A stretch of 64,000 nt of DNA from Promethearchaeota archaeon (GCA_019058445.1 JAHPZA010000006.1:434001-498000); one strand, 5' to 3'; shown: positions 46,044 to 57,192, numbered from the stretch's first letter. Numbers and translations: made by a program. The notes: a model not told the origin generated them from the letters alone.

Positions 46044-47279
46044 TTAATCCTCTTTTTCTTGAGATTCATCAGCTGCGCTAAAAAATGTTGATTTTGGCAT
46101 ATCTGAAATCGTTTGTTGTTTTTCAATTTTTCTGTAAATCCCTTTTTGAATTACATATTTCATGATCTCATCTGTGCCACCTCCAATGCGTAAAAGTCGA
46201 ACATCTCTCAAACATCTTTCTACAGGATATTTATTTGTGTACCCTATGCCTCCTAAACATTGAAGCGCATCATCGCATATTTTATTGGCCGCTTGACAAG
46301 CAAACAACTTTGCCATTGCAGCAAAATGTCCATCTTCAATATTTTTTACTGATCTTTCAACAAGGGCTTTACCCGCTTCATAATATGTCACCATTTCAGC
46401 AATTTTAAAACTAATCCCCTCAAATTCAGAAATGGGTCTTTTAAATTGAACTCTCTCTTGTGTATATTGAATGGCTATTTCCAATGCTCTTTTAGCAACA
46501 CCTAAAGCCTGGGCAGATAAAATAGCCCTTTCAGGTCCTAAGAAATTTTGTAAACCCGCTATTGCTGCAGTTTTCCCTAATCTTTTTTCACCAGGCTCTT
46601 CTTTAATTTCTTTATAAAAAAGCGCATTTTCCTTAGGAACCCTCACATCATTAAATTTCATATGCCCTAAATGTAATCCATGAAGTCCCATTAAATTATA
46701 TTCTTCAATAACCTCAAATCCGTCCCAATCGGATTGTACAATAAACCCTCCGTTTCTTGCATAGACAATAAGAATATCTGCGACACTTCCATTAACTATA
46801 AACCTCTTTTCACCATTTATAATGTATTGTTCATTGGCAGCATCGTATTTCGCAAATGTTTTCATTCTTGATAAGTCACTTCCCGCCTCGGGCTCAGTGA
46901 AACAAAAGCACCCTATCTTTTCTCCTTTAACAATTGGACTAATATAATGTTTTAATGGTCTAGTTTTCCCGAACGTCCTTATTAAAGTAGAGGGATATGT
47001 GCTTGAAAGACGGCTCATATCAACTGCAAGACTGTAATAACACACCTGTTCCGAAAATAATAACTCTTGCATATATGAACCGCCTAGCCCTCCAAAACGC
47101 TTTGGAAAAGAGATACCGATTAATCCATTTTTTCCCATAGGTCTAATCACATCCCAGATATCCATTTTACCTTGTTCTATATCATCTATATATGGCCCTA
47201 AGTTATTTTTAAGATAGTCGTCAATTTCTGCCTTCCAATTTAATTCTTCTTCTGTTAAATCTGAAAATATGCTCTCCAT
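46044..47279 (-). CDS. Acyl-CoA dehydrogenase
   Basis: A 411-residue flavoenzyme (ATG 47279 preferred; TTG codons lie just upstream). FCFTEPEAGSDLSRMKTFA and YIINGEKRFIVNGSVADI bind FAD and substrate. ERVQFKRPISEFEGI and QCLGGIGYTNKYPVER follow. The usual C-terminal catalytic Glu position reads RIGGGTDEIM, with Gly instead. A Glu in FLGPERAILSAQALG matches the alternative catalytic position of isovaleryl-CoA type enzymes. It oxidises acyl-CoA to enoyl-CoA and passes electrons to ETF or a similar carrier. It is divergent from the second dehydrogenase. Confidence 0.9.
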   Translation of the reverse strand: MESIFSDLTEEELNWKAEIDDYLKNNLGPYIDDIEQGKMDIWDVIRPMGKNGLIGISFPKRFGGLGGSYMQELLFSEQVCYYSLAVDMSRLSSTYPSTLIRTFGKTRPLKHYISPIVKGEKIGCFCFTEPEAGSDLSRMKTFAKYDAANEQYIINGEKRFIVNGSVADILIVYARNGGFIVQSDWDGFEVIEEYNLMGLHGLHLGHMKFNDVRVPKENALFYKEIKEEPGEKRLGKTAAIAGLQNFLGPERAILSAQALGVAKRALEIAIQYTQERVQFKRPISEFEGISFKIAEMVTYYEAGKALVERSVKNIEDGHFAAMAKLFACQAANKICDDALQCLGGIGYTNKYPVERCLRDVRLLRIGGGTDEIMKYVIQKGIYRKIEKQQTISDMPKSTFFSAADESQEKED

Positions 47280-47520
47280 TTTAATATTCAACAAATGTTT
47301 TATTTTATTTCTATATCTTATTCTAAACTGCTATGTATAAAAGTTTTTTTAACCATCCTTGAATTGAGTTATAAAATCGGTTTAATGTTATTTTAAATAG
47401 TTAATTTTTAAGTCTATTAACGGAGCAAATAATTAATTTACTTTCCAAAAATTTTATTCTTATTATAATTTTTCAAAATTAAATTAATTGTAAATTTTAA
47501 TTCTTAACTAAAATCATGAG

Positions 47521-48813
47521 ATGGATATATTGGTTGGTAAGAAAGGAGAAGTACAATGTATAAATGATGAGATATTAGATAAGTTATCACTAAAAAATCG
47601 TAATAAATTCTTGATTAATAACCTAATTAGTATTCTTAAACCAGAACATTTTAATTTTCTTAAGCAAGCTCAAAAATTCTATGAAAGATTTGAGAAGAAA
47701 AACAATATTACTCATAAAGAGGATTATTATGATTGGATTCCCGAGATTGGGAAAGAAGGTTTGGTTAGTCGAGTAAATAAATTTGATGAATTGGGATTGA
47801 ATTTCAAACCTTTTGGCATTACAGCAGAATTCATGAGAATTCTTGCTACTGATTTTTTTGATCCCCAATTGGCAATGGGTATGGGAGCTTCTGTTCTTGT
47901 AATAAATCCGTTAATGTTACACCATGAAGGAATTGATATTCGGCTCCGAGCACTTAAAGAATTAGTTATGGGGGAGAAAGTAGGTTGTTGTTGTATTACA
48001 GAGCCAGAAAGAGGTTCTGATGCGGTTCATATGCTAACGACGTGTAATGAACAAACAGATGGTAGTTTTCTAATTAATGGGCAAAAAATTTATCAAACAA
48101 ATGGTCCGAAAGCTCATTGGGCCATCATTTATGCATGTACAGAAGAAAATAACGGAAATACAATGGGTCAATTCTTAGTAGATACTTCTTGGGAGGGATG
48201 GAATGCTGAAAGAGTAATTATCCCTTGGACACCAAGAATGTTCATTGGCAAAGAAACATTTACTAATTTAAAAGTGCCTAATGAGTGCATACTAGGCCCA
48301 CCCGGTCAAGGGAGAGAACACCTTTTTGAGGGATTAAATTTAGAAAGACTGGGTATTGTTGCCTTAAATATAGCAGAAGCATGGAATGCGATAACTCACG
48401 CTATTATTTATTGTAATATGAGGAAGCAATTTGATCTAGAGATTCTGAAATATCAAGGAGTAGGGTTTCCTTTGGCTGATTTATGGGCTCAAACAATGAA
48501 TCTTACGTTAGCGTTTTTACATATTTCTGAACTTATTGATCAGAAAATGGAACAATTTGGCAGAACTCTTCCAAAACAATTTAATTTAGCATTAGTTGCA
48601 AATGCATCTCAACTCAAATCCCAAAGTGCCAAATTAAGTGAACGTGTATGTTATGAATGTGTCAACTTAATGGGGGGCGCTGGAGCATGTGATAATACCC
48701 TTATGCAGGATTTGTTAGGGATCTCACGGATACAGGAAATGGGCGGTGGAACACGACAAATTCAACAGTATATCATGAGCCTAGCCTTAAGACAATTATT
48801 TAAAATGATTTAA
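47521..48813 (+). CDS. Acyl-CoA dehydrogenase family protein
   Basis: A 430-residue protein. CCCITEPERGSDAVHMLTTC and SFLINGQKIYQTNGPKAHW are flavin and substrate motifs, RKQFDLEILKYQGV follows, and GGAGACDNTLMQDLL with IQEMGGGTRQIQQYI closes the fold. As in the first copy, the late Glu is absent (MGGG). FEGLNLERLGIVALNI supplies a Glu at the alternative position. It is divergent from the dehydrogenase at 46 kb, so the two may share regulation. Substrates are unknown; the hydratase 2 at 39 kb would act on the product. Confidence 0.87.
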   Translation: MDILVGKKGEVQCINDEILDKLSLKNRNKFLINNLISILKPEHFNFLKQAQKFYERFEKKNNITHKEDYYDWIPEIGKEGLVSRVNKFDELGLNFKPFGITAEFMRILATDFFDPQLAMGMGASVLVINPLMLHHEGIDIRLRALKELVMGEKVGCCCITEPERGSDAVHMLTTCNEQTDGSFLINGQKIYQTNGPKAHWAIIYACTEENNGNTMGQFLVDTSWEGWNAERVIIPWTPRMFIGKETFTNLKVPNECILGPPGQGREHLFEGLNLERLGIVALNIAEAWNAITHAIIYCNMRKQFDLEILKYQGVGFPLADLWAQTMNLTLAFLHISELIDQKMEQFGRTLPKQFNLALVANASQLKSQSAKLSERVCYECVNLMGGAGACDNTLMQDLLGISRIQEMGGGTRQIQQYIMSLALRQLFKMI

Positions 48814-49025
48814 AAAAGAGAAAAGTAAGATAAATTAAATTTTAATTATTTTTTTTTTAAAGATATACCCAGATTTAGATTTTCTAAAATTACTCTTTTG
48901 TGAATTTTACTATAATAAGTAGACTTTTCTATTTAAAGGTAAAAATTATTCTTTCTTTTTCTTTTCTTTAAATAATTGAATTTTTTTGCAAAAAAAAATA
49001 AGATTAATTTGCATTATTTCTCTTT

Positions 49026-50009
49026 TTATTTATTGTTCCTTTTATCTTTTTGAGAGATTCCCAAGCTCAGATTCTCGATTAACTCTGTGTACCGATTCCG
49101 AATCGTGACCTCTGTCACCTGCGAGATTTTAGCTATTTTTCTCTGTGTTCTACGCTCTTTGCATAAGATAGATGCGGCATAGATTGATGCGGCACAAACC
49201 CCTGTAGGACCCCTTCCAGAGGTTAAACCTCTTTGTTCTGCCATTTTAATTATTTTTTTAGATACTTGCTGGCATTTTTGAGATAAATCCAATTCACTAA
49301 TAAAACGAGTAAGAAAATCAACCGGTTTGGTCGGATTTAAATTTAATCTTAATTCTTTAGAAATAAAGCGAAAGGAGCGTCCGATTTCCTTTTTATCGAC
49401 CCGGGCAACTTCAGCTATTTCATTTAACGTTCGAGGAACTTTATACATTCTACACGCAGCATAAAGGCTAGCTGCTGCGACACCTTCAATACTTCGTCCA
49501 CGAATAAGATGAGCTTCTACAGCATCTCGATATATCTTTGCAGAACACTCACGTAGATTTTTCTGTAAATCTAGGTTGGAAGCCATTCGATCCAATTCAG
49601 ATAAAGCAAAAGTCAAATTCCTTTCAGTCGCGTCTGATACTCTTATTCGACTTTGCCATTTTCTTAATCTGTATATCTGAGCTCGTAATTTTGCAGGAAT
49701 TTCTTTACCAAAAATATCGCGATTTTTCCAGTCAATCATTGTTGAGAGACCTTTGTCGTGAATCATATAAGTCATTGGTGCTCCCGTTCTTGTACGTTTC
49801 TTTTTTTGGTCTGCATCAAACGCACGCCATTCAGGGCCTTGGTCAATATAGCGTTCTGATGCAATTAATCCACAATTTTCGCATACAAATAGGCCTCTAT
49901 TCTCATCAAAAGAAATTGAATGTCCACACTCATTACAGCTATCACCTGCACTAAAAGAATCTTTATTTATTTCATCGAGGGTTATCTTTACATTATTCCA
50001 ACTTGAAAT
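49026..50009 (-). CDS. tfb: Transcription initiation factor TFB, with non-canonical ATT start
   Basis: About 327 residues. The zinc ribbon [11 protein letters not shown] and [13 protein letters not shown], the B-reader/linker ([20 protein letters not shown]) and two cyclin folds are complete. An ATG at 49775 would leave out the ribbon, which is clearly coding. Upstream there is no ATG, GTG or TTG before a TAA at 50013-50015. AGGTG (50016-50020) sits 6 bases before ATT 50009, with a second ATT at 50012. TFB recruits RNA polymerase to TBP-TATA. It follows gar1 at 47 bases, a classic archaeal pair. Confidence 0.9.
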   Translation of the reverse strand: MSSWNNVKITLDEINKDSFSAGDSCNECGHSISFDENRGLFVCENCGLIASERYIDQGPEWRAFDADQKKKRTRTGAPMTYMIHDKGLSTMIDWKNRDIFGKEIPAKLRAQIYRLRKWQSRIRVSDATERNLTFALSELDRMASNLDLQKNLRECSAKIYRDAVEAHLIRGRSIEGVAAASLYAACRMYKVPRTLNEIAEVARVDKKEIGRSFRFISKELRLNLNPTKPVDFLTRFISELDLSQKCQQVSKKIIKMAEQRGLTSGRGPTGVCAASIYAASILCKERRTQRKIAKISQVTEVTIRNRYTELIENLSLGISQKDKRNNK

Positions 50010-50056
50010 AATTTACACCTTTAATTTGCTTTTTTTAAAAATTTTGAGAACTCTTG

Positions 50057-50302
50057 TCAGACTTTTACAAAAAGTTCATTATATGGGCTAAATTCTTTAT
50101 TCGGCAGAGTTTTAATGGAAATAAATGGTAAAGTTATTGGTCCAAATATTTCTTTAATATACCCTATTTCCTCATAATTCATATTAAAAACAGGTTTACG
50201 GTAAATTTTTTCAAAGTTTCTATTCCATTGTTTCACTCTAAATATTTGATGCTTTTTAGATTTCCCTATGTAGAATAGACTTAGTTTAACCCAACTTTTC
50301 AA
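50057..50302 (-). CDS. gar1: H/ACA ribonucleoprotein protein Gar1
   Basis: An 81-residue protein. The core GYIKEIFGPITLPFISIKTL, together with NMNYEEIG and ELFVKV, fits the Gar1/Naf1 barrel (G-x-V-x-D-x-F-G-P-V-x2-P-Y-x-x-I pattern). The N-terminal strand is LFYIGKSKKHQIFRVK. Gar1 binds Cbf5 in the archaeal H/ACA complex that makes pseudouridine. Position just upstream of tfb supports the call. The protein is slightly divergent in the variable loops. Confidence 0.85.
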   Translation of the reverse strand: MKSWVKLSLFYIGKSKKHQIFRVKQWNRNFEKIYRKPVFNMNYEEIGYIKEIFGPITLPFISIKTLPNKEFSPYNELFVKV

Positions 50303-50556
50303 TATTTTACCATCTTTGGCAATTGAAATATAAACTAAAATAATTGATCTTTGCTATTTAAAGTTAATTAATTTTAGCTTATAACTTATTTAATTCCTAC
50401 AAAAAAGTAGAGTCGATTTTTGGCAACATTATATGGTTTTTTGTCAAAATTTATTAGTATCGAAAGAAAAAACATGACTTTTTTATTCCAAAGTACTTAA
50501 ATATTTACAAATTTTCACAGAAATAATCTTGTTTTGGATCAAAAAAATTTGTGAAT

Positions 50557-51648
50557 TCAATGATAATTTCTTTGCATATCGTATTTTATTTTACAATCGC
50601 AATCTACTTCCTTATAATCTCTCAATTTATGTATATCTTGATTTAAAACGAAGTCTTTCAGCAATTGTATCATTTTGTCATCACATTTTAAGCAGTTATG
50701 AATTCCTCTTTTAGTACCCGCTCCTGAGGGGTCAGAGACTATTCTAATATTTGTGAGATCTTCTTGTTTGATTGCTTTTTTTAGGCACTTGAATAGGGAG
50801 TAGAACCACGGTGGTCGATATCTATTTTGATACCACAGATATTCTGCTAATGAACCTTTTTGAATATTTAGAGGATTTATTGAAATAGAATTTACTTTTA
50901 AATTTATTAAAGATGTAATTGAATCTATGCAATCATCGATAGCTCCCTGTTCATTAAGAAAAGGAGGTTTAAATAACAAATAAGCTTTCACGCCTATATC
51001 ATATTCTCTACATAAATCAACAGCTTTAAGAAACTTTTCATACATTAAGCCTTTATTAATATAATTATTTCTTATATAATCATTAGTTGTTTCAAGTCCA
51101 ATTCCAATTTCAATATATTTATTCTTAAGATTGTTTTTAAGGATTGATAGCTGGTCTGCGGTTAGATATTCAACTCTAGACTCAATTACAAACTCTTTAA
51201 TGTTTTTAATTTCAGCAATTTTCCGATAAATATGCATGCGAACAGTTATGTCAAGCTCTGAATCATCAAAGAAGCTACCTGAGTTGAAAATTTTAAGTAT
51301 ATAATTATTTTGTGGATCTTTTATTTCATTTTGTTTTCTTTCTAAAGCATAATCAAATTGCTTGATAAGGTACTGTGAGGGTACTTCTTTAATATTAGCA
51401 TCTTGAATGTATCCGCACATGGAACACCCTCCATAATTACCTAAAGCCCAGCTACATCCCTTGGTCCTTAATATTATCGTAAATTCTTTGCCTATTTCAT
51501 CTATAAGCCTATCAGTTTTGGTCCAGAAACTTACGGGTTTTTCTAATTGCTCATTTGTAAGTTCTCGTTTTTTTCTTAATGCCTTTTTCCTTAATGAAGA
51601 GATAAAATCTCCCAATGGATTCTGATGATTTTCATTTGACACTTTCAT
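50557..51648 (-). CDS. raSEA: Archaeosine synthase subunit RaSEA (radical SAM)
   Basis: A 363-residue radical SAM protein. The Cys motif is CSWALGNYGGCSMCGY, the atypical spacing seen in RaSEA and its relatives, within ILRTKGC. IFNSGSFFDDSELD and EIGIGLETTNDYIRNNYINK are further family features. RaSEA cleaves the lysine-preQ0 intermediate on tRNA made by ArcS to leave archaeosine at position 15. The ATG at 51648 overlaps the end of arcS by 17 bases, consistent with a two-gene operon and a complex. Confidence 0.9.
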   Translation of the reverse strand: MKVSNENHQNPLGDFISSLRKKALRKKRELTNEQLEKPVSFWTKTDRLIDEIGKEFTIILRTKGCSWALGNYGGCSMCGYIQDANIKEVPSQYLIKQFDYALERKQNEIKDPQNNYILKIFNSGSFFDDSELDITVRMHIYRKIAEIKNIKEFVIESRVEYLTADQLSILKNNLKNKYIEIGIGLETTNDYIRNNYINKGLMYEKFLKAVDLCREYDIGVKAYLLFKPPFLNEQGAIDDCIDSITSLINLKVNSISINPLNIQKGSLAEYLWYQNRYRPPWFYSLFKCLKKAIKQEDLTNIRIVSDPSGAGTKRGIHNCLKCDDKMIQLLKDFVLNQDIHKLRDYKEVDCDCKIKYDMQRNYH

Positions 51649-53710
51649 AGACTGTAGCAACTCGACCTGTTTCTGTATTTTTTATAACATGAGATCCTAC
51701 TATAACATGTCCCATTCCAATAATTTCTTTTTTATCTTCATCAAGAATTATCACATTATCATAAGGCATTAGGTTTCGACTAAAATCTAATATTCCTGGT
51801 CGAAACAATGTATTTCCACTCATTTTTTTACCATTAAATATAATGAATTTTTCTAGTTCTGAAAAGGGTTTCAAAATATAGGCACCTTTTATTGTAAGAT
51901 CAATTTGCCCCGTGCTATAATTGAAAAACCCTAAAGAATTATTATTTTTTGTATCTATTATTTCAATTCGAGTATGAGATTTACCTTTTCTTATTTTAAT
52001 ACCGGGTTTAATGATTTTGCTTCCTGAGCCTTGCCCATATTGATAATCTAAAATTTTAATAAATTTGCGATCCCAGGTTTTTGATACATAAAATTCTTTA
52101 GAGATTTGACCAATAGGGTTAAAATCCTTTATTTTAGTATCAATTAGAGATTTTAATGATTCCAAAGATTCTTTAGTAGTTAAATTATGAGTGATGCTGC
52201 TAAAGTAAAAATGATGATTTAGTTGTTTTTGCGCTCTTTTAATAATTTCGAGATATGCTTCATTGAGATGGCATATTATAGGAATGTTATGATTGAATTT
52301 TTCAAGTAATTTAACAAGCATCTCGGCAGAAATATTTAATTCTTCTTCACTCCATTCTCCCGTAACTGAAATATCATATGAATTAGCAGGGTATATATTT
52401 TCAAGTTGTCTTGGAATTGCACCCAATGGAGAAGTTAGAATTATTTCTTGGAAATCAGGGAATTCGGGATATTTTCTTAAAATACTTAAATATTTTTTAT
52501 GGGATTTGGATTCGGAATATGGCTTTCCTGCTGAACAAGGAAATAATATGATCAATCTTGTTTGATGTTCCGGTTCGAAAGTTTCTATAACTCTTTCTCG
52601 AAATTCTTGGAAATCTGGTCTGTGGTATGATAATGCTCCAAGACAATTTACTTTTTTGTTCTTTTGAGTGATGGGGGTTTCATATTTAATTAGATTAAAA
52701 TAGTCTCTATCCAAGATTCTTAGCATAGAGATAATATTAGTATCATCTAAAGAGGATTTTTCAACAAAAGCCCGAAAGTCCTCATAATTTAGATATTGTA
52801 TGATTTTGTTCATATATGTTTTCGCTGAAATTAAGTTATGAAGACTTAAGCAGTATATTTTTTCTGAGGAATATTTTTCTTTTAGTAAATGTTTCAATTT
52901 TCCTCTACAAGCTCGACATGAGCATGGTAAATATTTAATTTTATATATCGGCAATAAATATTCTATAGCATTATAGAAGTTTTCTGAGGATAAATACAAA
53001 AGGTAAGAGCTATCAATTAAATCAATACCTAAATAAACTAGTATGGGATACATATTTGGGATAATTCTGCCTGATGCGACTATAATGATACTGTTATCTA
53101 ATTCTTGCTTAATCCTTAAAATTAAGTCTAGTATTTTCCTAAAATTGGAAATATTATCAAAAATATCAGCTAAGTTCAAAATCTTAATATTTTGATTCCT
53201 ATTGATTAGTTTAAAATAGAGATCAGATAATTCTACAAAGTCAAAGATTTTAATTGTTAACCCAAAACTAAGGTCAGCATTTTTTTTAAGAATATTTTCT
53301 GCATTCTTTAAGTAATTTTCAATTTCTCTGTTTGCAAAATTCTTGTTTATTACAGTAGTTGGTATTTCAAAGGGGATAATAGCGAAGATACCATTCTCAA
53401 TAAGAATTCTTTTATTTCTTAATAAGACTTCTTTAAACTTTTCCAGAGTACCATAGCTAGTGTATATGATGCTCGAAGACTGGAAATTTTTTTTTAGAGC
53501 TTCATTTTTCAATATTTCCTCTCTTGAAATTTTAAATAAAACATGGTCTTGGAATTCACTAATGAAGTCAATATGATTCATTAAAATACTATTCAATGGA
53601 ATAATGATATTTGGAGTATAGATATATTTCTTATCTTTTTCCGAGCCTAAAATCCTCCCACTACGAGCTAATCCTACCTGTGAATTTAAAACTTCAAAAA
53701 AAAAAGTCAT
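51632..53710 (-). CDS. arcS: Archaeosine synthase ArcS (TgtA2), with PUA domain
   Basis: A 692-residue protein. The N-terminal half is a TGT-like barrel with degenerate catalytic residues. LPCSCRACRGKLKHLLKEKY near residue 260 is a Cys-rich zinc part. FPCSAGKPYSESKSHKKY is the ArcS signature. The C-terminal about 110 residues form a PUA domain (IKIRKGKSHTRIEIID, with DNVIILDEDKKEIIGMGHVI). ArcS adds lysine to preQ0 in archaeal tRNA. With RaSEA downstream this completes archaeosine synthesis from preQ0-tRNA. Confidence 0.9.
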   Translation of the reverse strand: MTFFFEVLNSQVGLARSGRILGSEKDKKYIYTPNIIIPLNSILMNHIDFISEFQDHVLFKISREEILKNEALKKNFQSSSIIYTSYGTLEKFKEVLLRNKRILIENGIFAIIPFEIPTTVINKNFANREIENYLKNAENILKKNADLSFGLTIKIFDFVELSDLYFKLINRNQNIKILNLADIFDNISNFRKILDLILRIKQELDNSIIIVASGRIIPNMYPILVYLGIDLIDSSYLLYLSSENFYNAIEYLLPIYKIKYLPCSCRACRGKLKHLLKEKYSSEKIYCLSLHNLISAKTYMNKIIQYLNYEDFRAFVEKSSLDDTNIISMLRILDRDYFNLIKYETPITQKNKKVNCLGALSYHRPDFQEFRERVIETFEPEHQTRLIILFPCSAGKPYSESKSHKKYLSILRKYPEFPDFQEIILTSPLGAIPRQLENIYPANSYDISVTGEWSEEELNISAEMLVKLLEKFNHNIPIICHLNEAYLEIIKRAQKQLNHHFYFSSITHNLTTKESLESLKSLIDTKIKDFNPIGQISKEFYVSKTWDRKFIKILDYQYGQGSGSKIIKPGIKIRKGKSHTRIEIIDTKNNNSLGFFNYSTGQIDLTIKGAYILKPFSELEKFIIFNGKKMSGNTLFRPGILDFSRNLMPYDNVIILDEDKKEIIGMGHVIVGSHVIKNTETGRVATVYESVK

Positions 53711-53771
53711 TATTCTACTATGGAAATTAAAAAACTATAATCTTTTACTAAATATAGTTTATCCTATTTAA

Positions 53772-55703
53772 TTAATCTGCTTCCGTTAGTAAAATAATAA
53801 AATTACTTCCTTTCGAGTGATCTCCTTCAATTCTATCTTCAACCCAGATCTCTCCTTCATATGTTTCAATAATTTTCTTAACTAAAGATAAACCTAACCC
53901 CAAACCACTAATACTCTTATCTTTATTATATGCTCTTAAAAATATTTCTTCTTTACGAGCATCTTCTATCCCTATCCCGTTATCCGTAAATTCTATTCTT
54001 ATGTGATTAGTATCGCCCATTTGTTCTTGAGAAACTTTAATATGAATCTGGATTGTGGGATTATCGTTATATTTTACAGCATTAATTAACAAATTCTCAA
54101 ATACATCAGCTAAAAGCTCATTGGCAAAAACATCTATAATGTTCTTAAAAGTGTCGATCTTTATACTTAGATTGCCTTTTTGAATCCAGTTATGTATGAA
54201 ACTTATTGATTTTTTTAAAATTTCGTATAACTCTATTTTTTTCAATGGATTTTCAGATTCCTCAATTTGAGATAATTTTTGTATGTTATCTACTAATTTC
54301 GCTCCTCTTAAAATTTGTTCCTTAATTATGGTACTGATTTCTTTTAATTCATCCGTTTTTTCTGGCACTTCCAAAAACATATTAATAAGATCGTTTGCAG
54401 AACCGATGTTTTGAAGGATATTTCCTATGTCATGTGAGAAAATATCTTTAAAAAAGTTTGCTCGATTATAAGATTCGCGATACTTTTTCTCTGATTCTTT
54501 TAATTTTTGTTCTGCAAATTTTCTATCTGTGATTTCTTTTAACATTACCTGAATTAACGTTTTATCTTCAATTGTCAATAATGAAAGGTAAGCGTTTATC
54601 CAAACTATAGTACCGTCTTCCCTAAAAAGTGTAAATTCAAATGAATCTATAGTTTCTCCATTAATGAGGGCCTGTAAAATATTTCTAAAAAAAGGTACTT
54701 TTTTTTTATTATATTGCCCAATCCAATCAAAAATATTATCCCCTAATATCTGTTCTTTCACCTGTGAGTGGAATCTTATTCTCGCAGTTTCATTGAGATC
54801 TACGATGTTTCCTTCGAAATCTAATAGATAAATTGCTAAAGGAGAGTTGTCAAATAAATGCCGATATTTTTTTTCTGAATCTTCCAATGCTTTTTTTGCA
54901 AGGACTCTTTCCGTAATATCTTCGTAAGTTCCTAATAATCCGACTACCTCTCCTTGAGAATTATGCAGTGGAATTTTATTTGTGTCAACCCAAGCTTCCT
55001 TACCATCGGCTTGTAATTGGGGTTCAATAATATGATACTCTGGTTTATTAGATTCCATCACAAGGCGATCTATTTCAAAAAACGATTCTGCCTGTGATTT
55101 TTCCCAAGCTAAATCGTAATCTGTTTTTCCAATAATATTGTTAGGATCACCCACTCCCGCGACTCTCGCAAAATTTCTGTTGCAACCTAAAAATACTGAA
55201 TTAATATCTTTCCAAAAAATAAATTGAGGTATATTATCAAGAACAATTTGAAACATTTGTTTACTTTCAATTAATTCAGCTTTGGCTATATTTTCTTCAG
55301 TTATATCTTTTATAACTACAACTACGAATTTTGGCTTTCCTTGCTCATCTTTAATTAGAGTCGCGCTTAACTTTCCATATAAAAAAGTACCGTCATCCCT
55401 CTTAAATTTATAGGTGGCTCCTCTTAGAGTTCCTTCATTTAAAGCCGTTTCATAATCTTTTCGCACCATTTCAAGATGTTCTGGAGCTACATATTCAAAA
55501 CCACTTTTACCTATTATATCCTCTTTTTTAACATGAGTTCCTAGTAATTTTAGAGTGCTGTCTGAAATATTAATAATCTTTCCTTCGGTATCTAACATTA
55601 ATAGTATATCTGGGAATGTGCTGAATAAAGTATCATAAAACACCTCTTTTATCTCATATGATTTTTTTTCTAATTCAGAATCATTCTCAGGTTTATCTCG
55701 CAT
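53772..55703 (-). CDS. PAS-domain sensor histidine kinase
   Basis: A 643-residue cytosolic protein with three PAS/PAC modules (about 18-140, 145-270 and 280-400; each with GxD or FRRDDG-type motifs such as [13 protein letters not shown] and [10 protein letters not shown]). A His region [17 protein letters not shown] lies at about 425. An ATPase domain has N-box NAVKYND, G1 DNGIGIED and G2 GLGLGLSLV. No transmembrane segment is visible. The conserved His is in the H-box. The response regulator is not adjacent. The ligand is unknown. Confidence 0.85.
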   Translation of the reverse strand: MRDKPENDSELEKKSYEIKEVFYDTLFSTFPDILLMLDTEGKIINISDSTLKLLGTHVKKEDIIGKSGFEYVAPEHLEMVRKDYETALNEGTLRGATYKFKRDDGTFLYGKLSATLIKDEQGKPKFVVVVIKDITEENIAKAELIESKQMFQIVLDNIPQFIFWKDINSVFLGCNRNFARVAGVGDPNNIIGKTDYDLAWEKSQAESFFEIDRLVMESNKPEYHIIEPQLQADGKEAWVDTNKIPLHNSQGEVVGLLGTYEDITERVLAKKALEDSEKKYRHLFDNSPLAIYLLDFEGNIVDLNETARIRFHSQVKEQILGDNIFDWIGQYNKKKVPFFRNILQALINGETIDSFEFTLFREDGTIVWINAYLSLLTIEDKTLIQVMLKEITDRKFAEQKLKESEKKYRESYNRANFFKDIFSHDIGNILQNIGSANDLINMFLEVPEKTDELKEISTIIKEQILRGAKLVDNIQKLSQIEESENPLKKIELYEILKKSISFIHNWIQKGNLSIKIDTFKNIIDVFANELLADVFENLLINAVKYNDNPTIQIHIKVSQEQMGDTNHIRIEFTDNGIGIEDARKEEIFLRAYNKDKSISGLGLGLSLVKKIIETYEGEIWVEDRIEGDHSKGSNFIILLTEAD

Positions 55704-56053
55704 TAATGAATTTCTCCTGAAAAAATATTAAACTAAAAACCATGATCTAATTTTAATACAATTATTCTAACAAAAATAACGTAATGGAATCTATATTTAT
55801 ATGTTTGGTAGTAGTAAAGTTATTCATGATTAGTTTAAGAGAGTTGCTATCTTATTAGTTTCATCAATTTCCGTTCAAATTGACTAATTTTTTTTCGATT
55901 TGATTATCCTTATTGAAATTTCTCTAAAAATATTAGAATAATCCATCATATTTCATTTCCAATAAAGAATATTGTTGTAAATATTGAAATAAAATAATTA
56001 AATCAACACTTTTACTGTGAAAAAAATTACTGAAAGCTAAATTTTTCTCACTT
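55704..56053. other. Intergenic region, nothing recognised
   Basis: This is 350 AT-rich bases between the histidine kinase gene and the Lrp-type regulator, both on the minus strand. I see T-runs and TATA-like tracts (probably the kinase promoter) and no coding frame or RNA gene. Confidence 0.4.
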
Positions 56054-57040
56054 TTAAAAAATTATAAAATTTGTAAATGGTTTGAGCTCATCCAGTACAA
56101 AATTAGTAAATGTGTCTTCTACATCCTCTTCATAAAAAAGATCTCTTATGAAACTACCATAGCCTTCAATTCTTTTAACTCTTACAATGGCAAATAGGCC
56201 ATATTGTGTTCCAATTCTAAATAAATCCGTTATTTCATCCTTTTCTTCAAGTTTTCTTGCTAAAAGATCATATTTCGATGGATCTTTAGGCTTAATTCGA
56301 ACAATAAATTTTCCCTTAAAACCTAATTTTTTTGGACAAAAATTAATCGAATAATTTAAAATCACATTATTCTTTTCAAGTTTTTTAATCTTATTATGAA
56401 CTGTTGGCTGGGAAATCCCTTCTTTATAGTGTTTTAGTGCAATACTTTTATACTCTTCATTGATTATATGTTTTATTTCATAGGTGGAGATGGACTTTAT
56501 TCCCTGTCTTTCCTGCAATATTTTTAAAATTAATTCGTCGATCTTATCCAACTCAAATTGCTTATTAATTTCTGAATTTTCTAATTTAACTCCGTTGGTT
56601 TTAAACACTTTTATTGTGTCAATTATCTGATATTTTTTAAAATATGAATGGGCCATAATTTTGTCTATTAAGTTTAGTGTCTGATAATAATCATCTGAAG
56701 ATTTAAAAACAAAAAGTGCAATTAAAGAAAATTCTCCGAAAATTCCGTCCAGCATCTTTAACTGGGGTAATTTTAGTAGTTCTTCAACTAATTTGGGCTC
56801 TTTTGGATTTGTTTTAATTTCAAGCATTACAAATTTCAAATTATTTGGATGGATATTTGGATTTATATTGATTGTAAAATTTCTAATTATTTGTTGATCT
56901 TTCAAATTATTTAGCTTATTTTGTATTGTTTGTCGAGATATACCTAAAGCTTGAGAATTCTTTGATATATTAAATTTGATTTTAGTATTTAACTGTTTTA
57001 CAAGAATTAGATTATTTGCTCTTTCTTTATGATTACTCAT
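56054..57040 (-). CDS. Lrp/AsnC-like transcriptional regulator with two tandem units
   Basis: A 328-residue protein. The first wHTH (about 8-60, NSQALGISRQTIQNKLNNLK) is followed by a RAM-like domain (about 65-155). A second wHTH (about 170-240, ISQPTVHNKIKKLEKNNVIL) is followed by a second RAM-like domain (about 245-328). Two complete Lrp-type units in one chain are less common than one and are found in some archaeal regulators. It is divergent from sahH across 152 bases, so regulation of that gene is possible. Confidence 0.82.
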   Translation of the reverse strand: MSNHKERANNLILVKQLNTKIKFNISKNSQALGISRQTIQNKLNNLKDQQIIRNFTININPNIHPNNLKFVMLEIKTNPKEPKLVEELLKLPQLKMLDGIFGEFSLIALFVFKSSDDYYQTLNLIDKIMAHSYFKKYQIIDTIKVFKTNGVKLENSEINKQFELDKIDELILKILQERQGIKSISTYEIKHIINEEYKSIALKHYKEGISQPTVHNKIKKLEKNNVILNYSINFCPKKLGFKGKFIVRIKPKDPSKYDLLARKLEEKDEITDLFRIGTQYGLFAIVRVKRIEGYGSFIRDLFYEEDVEDTFTNFVLDELKPFTNFIIF

Positions 57041-57192
57041 TTTCGAATAATTTTATGTATTTACTATATTTATTAATTATTTGTTAAATATAAGAATTTG
57101 TTTCTCAGCAGTTAATCATAAATATGTTTAAATTTGAATCAAAATTAAATGACATAAAATAATGACAAATTTATTAAAAAAGTGATCAGAAA

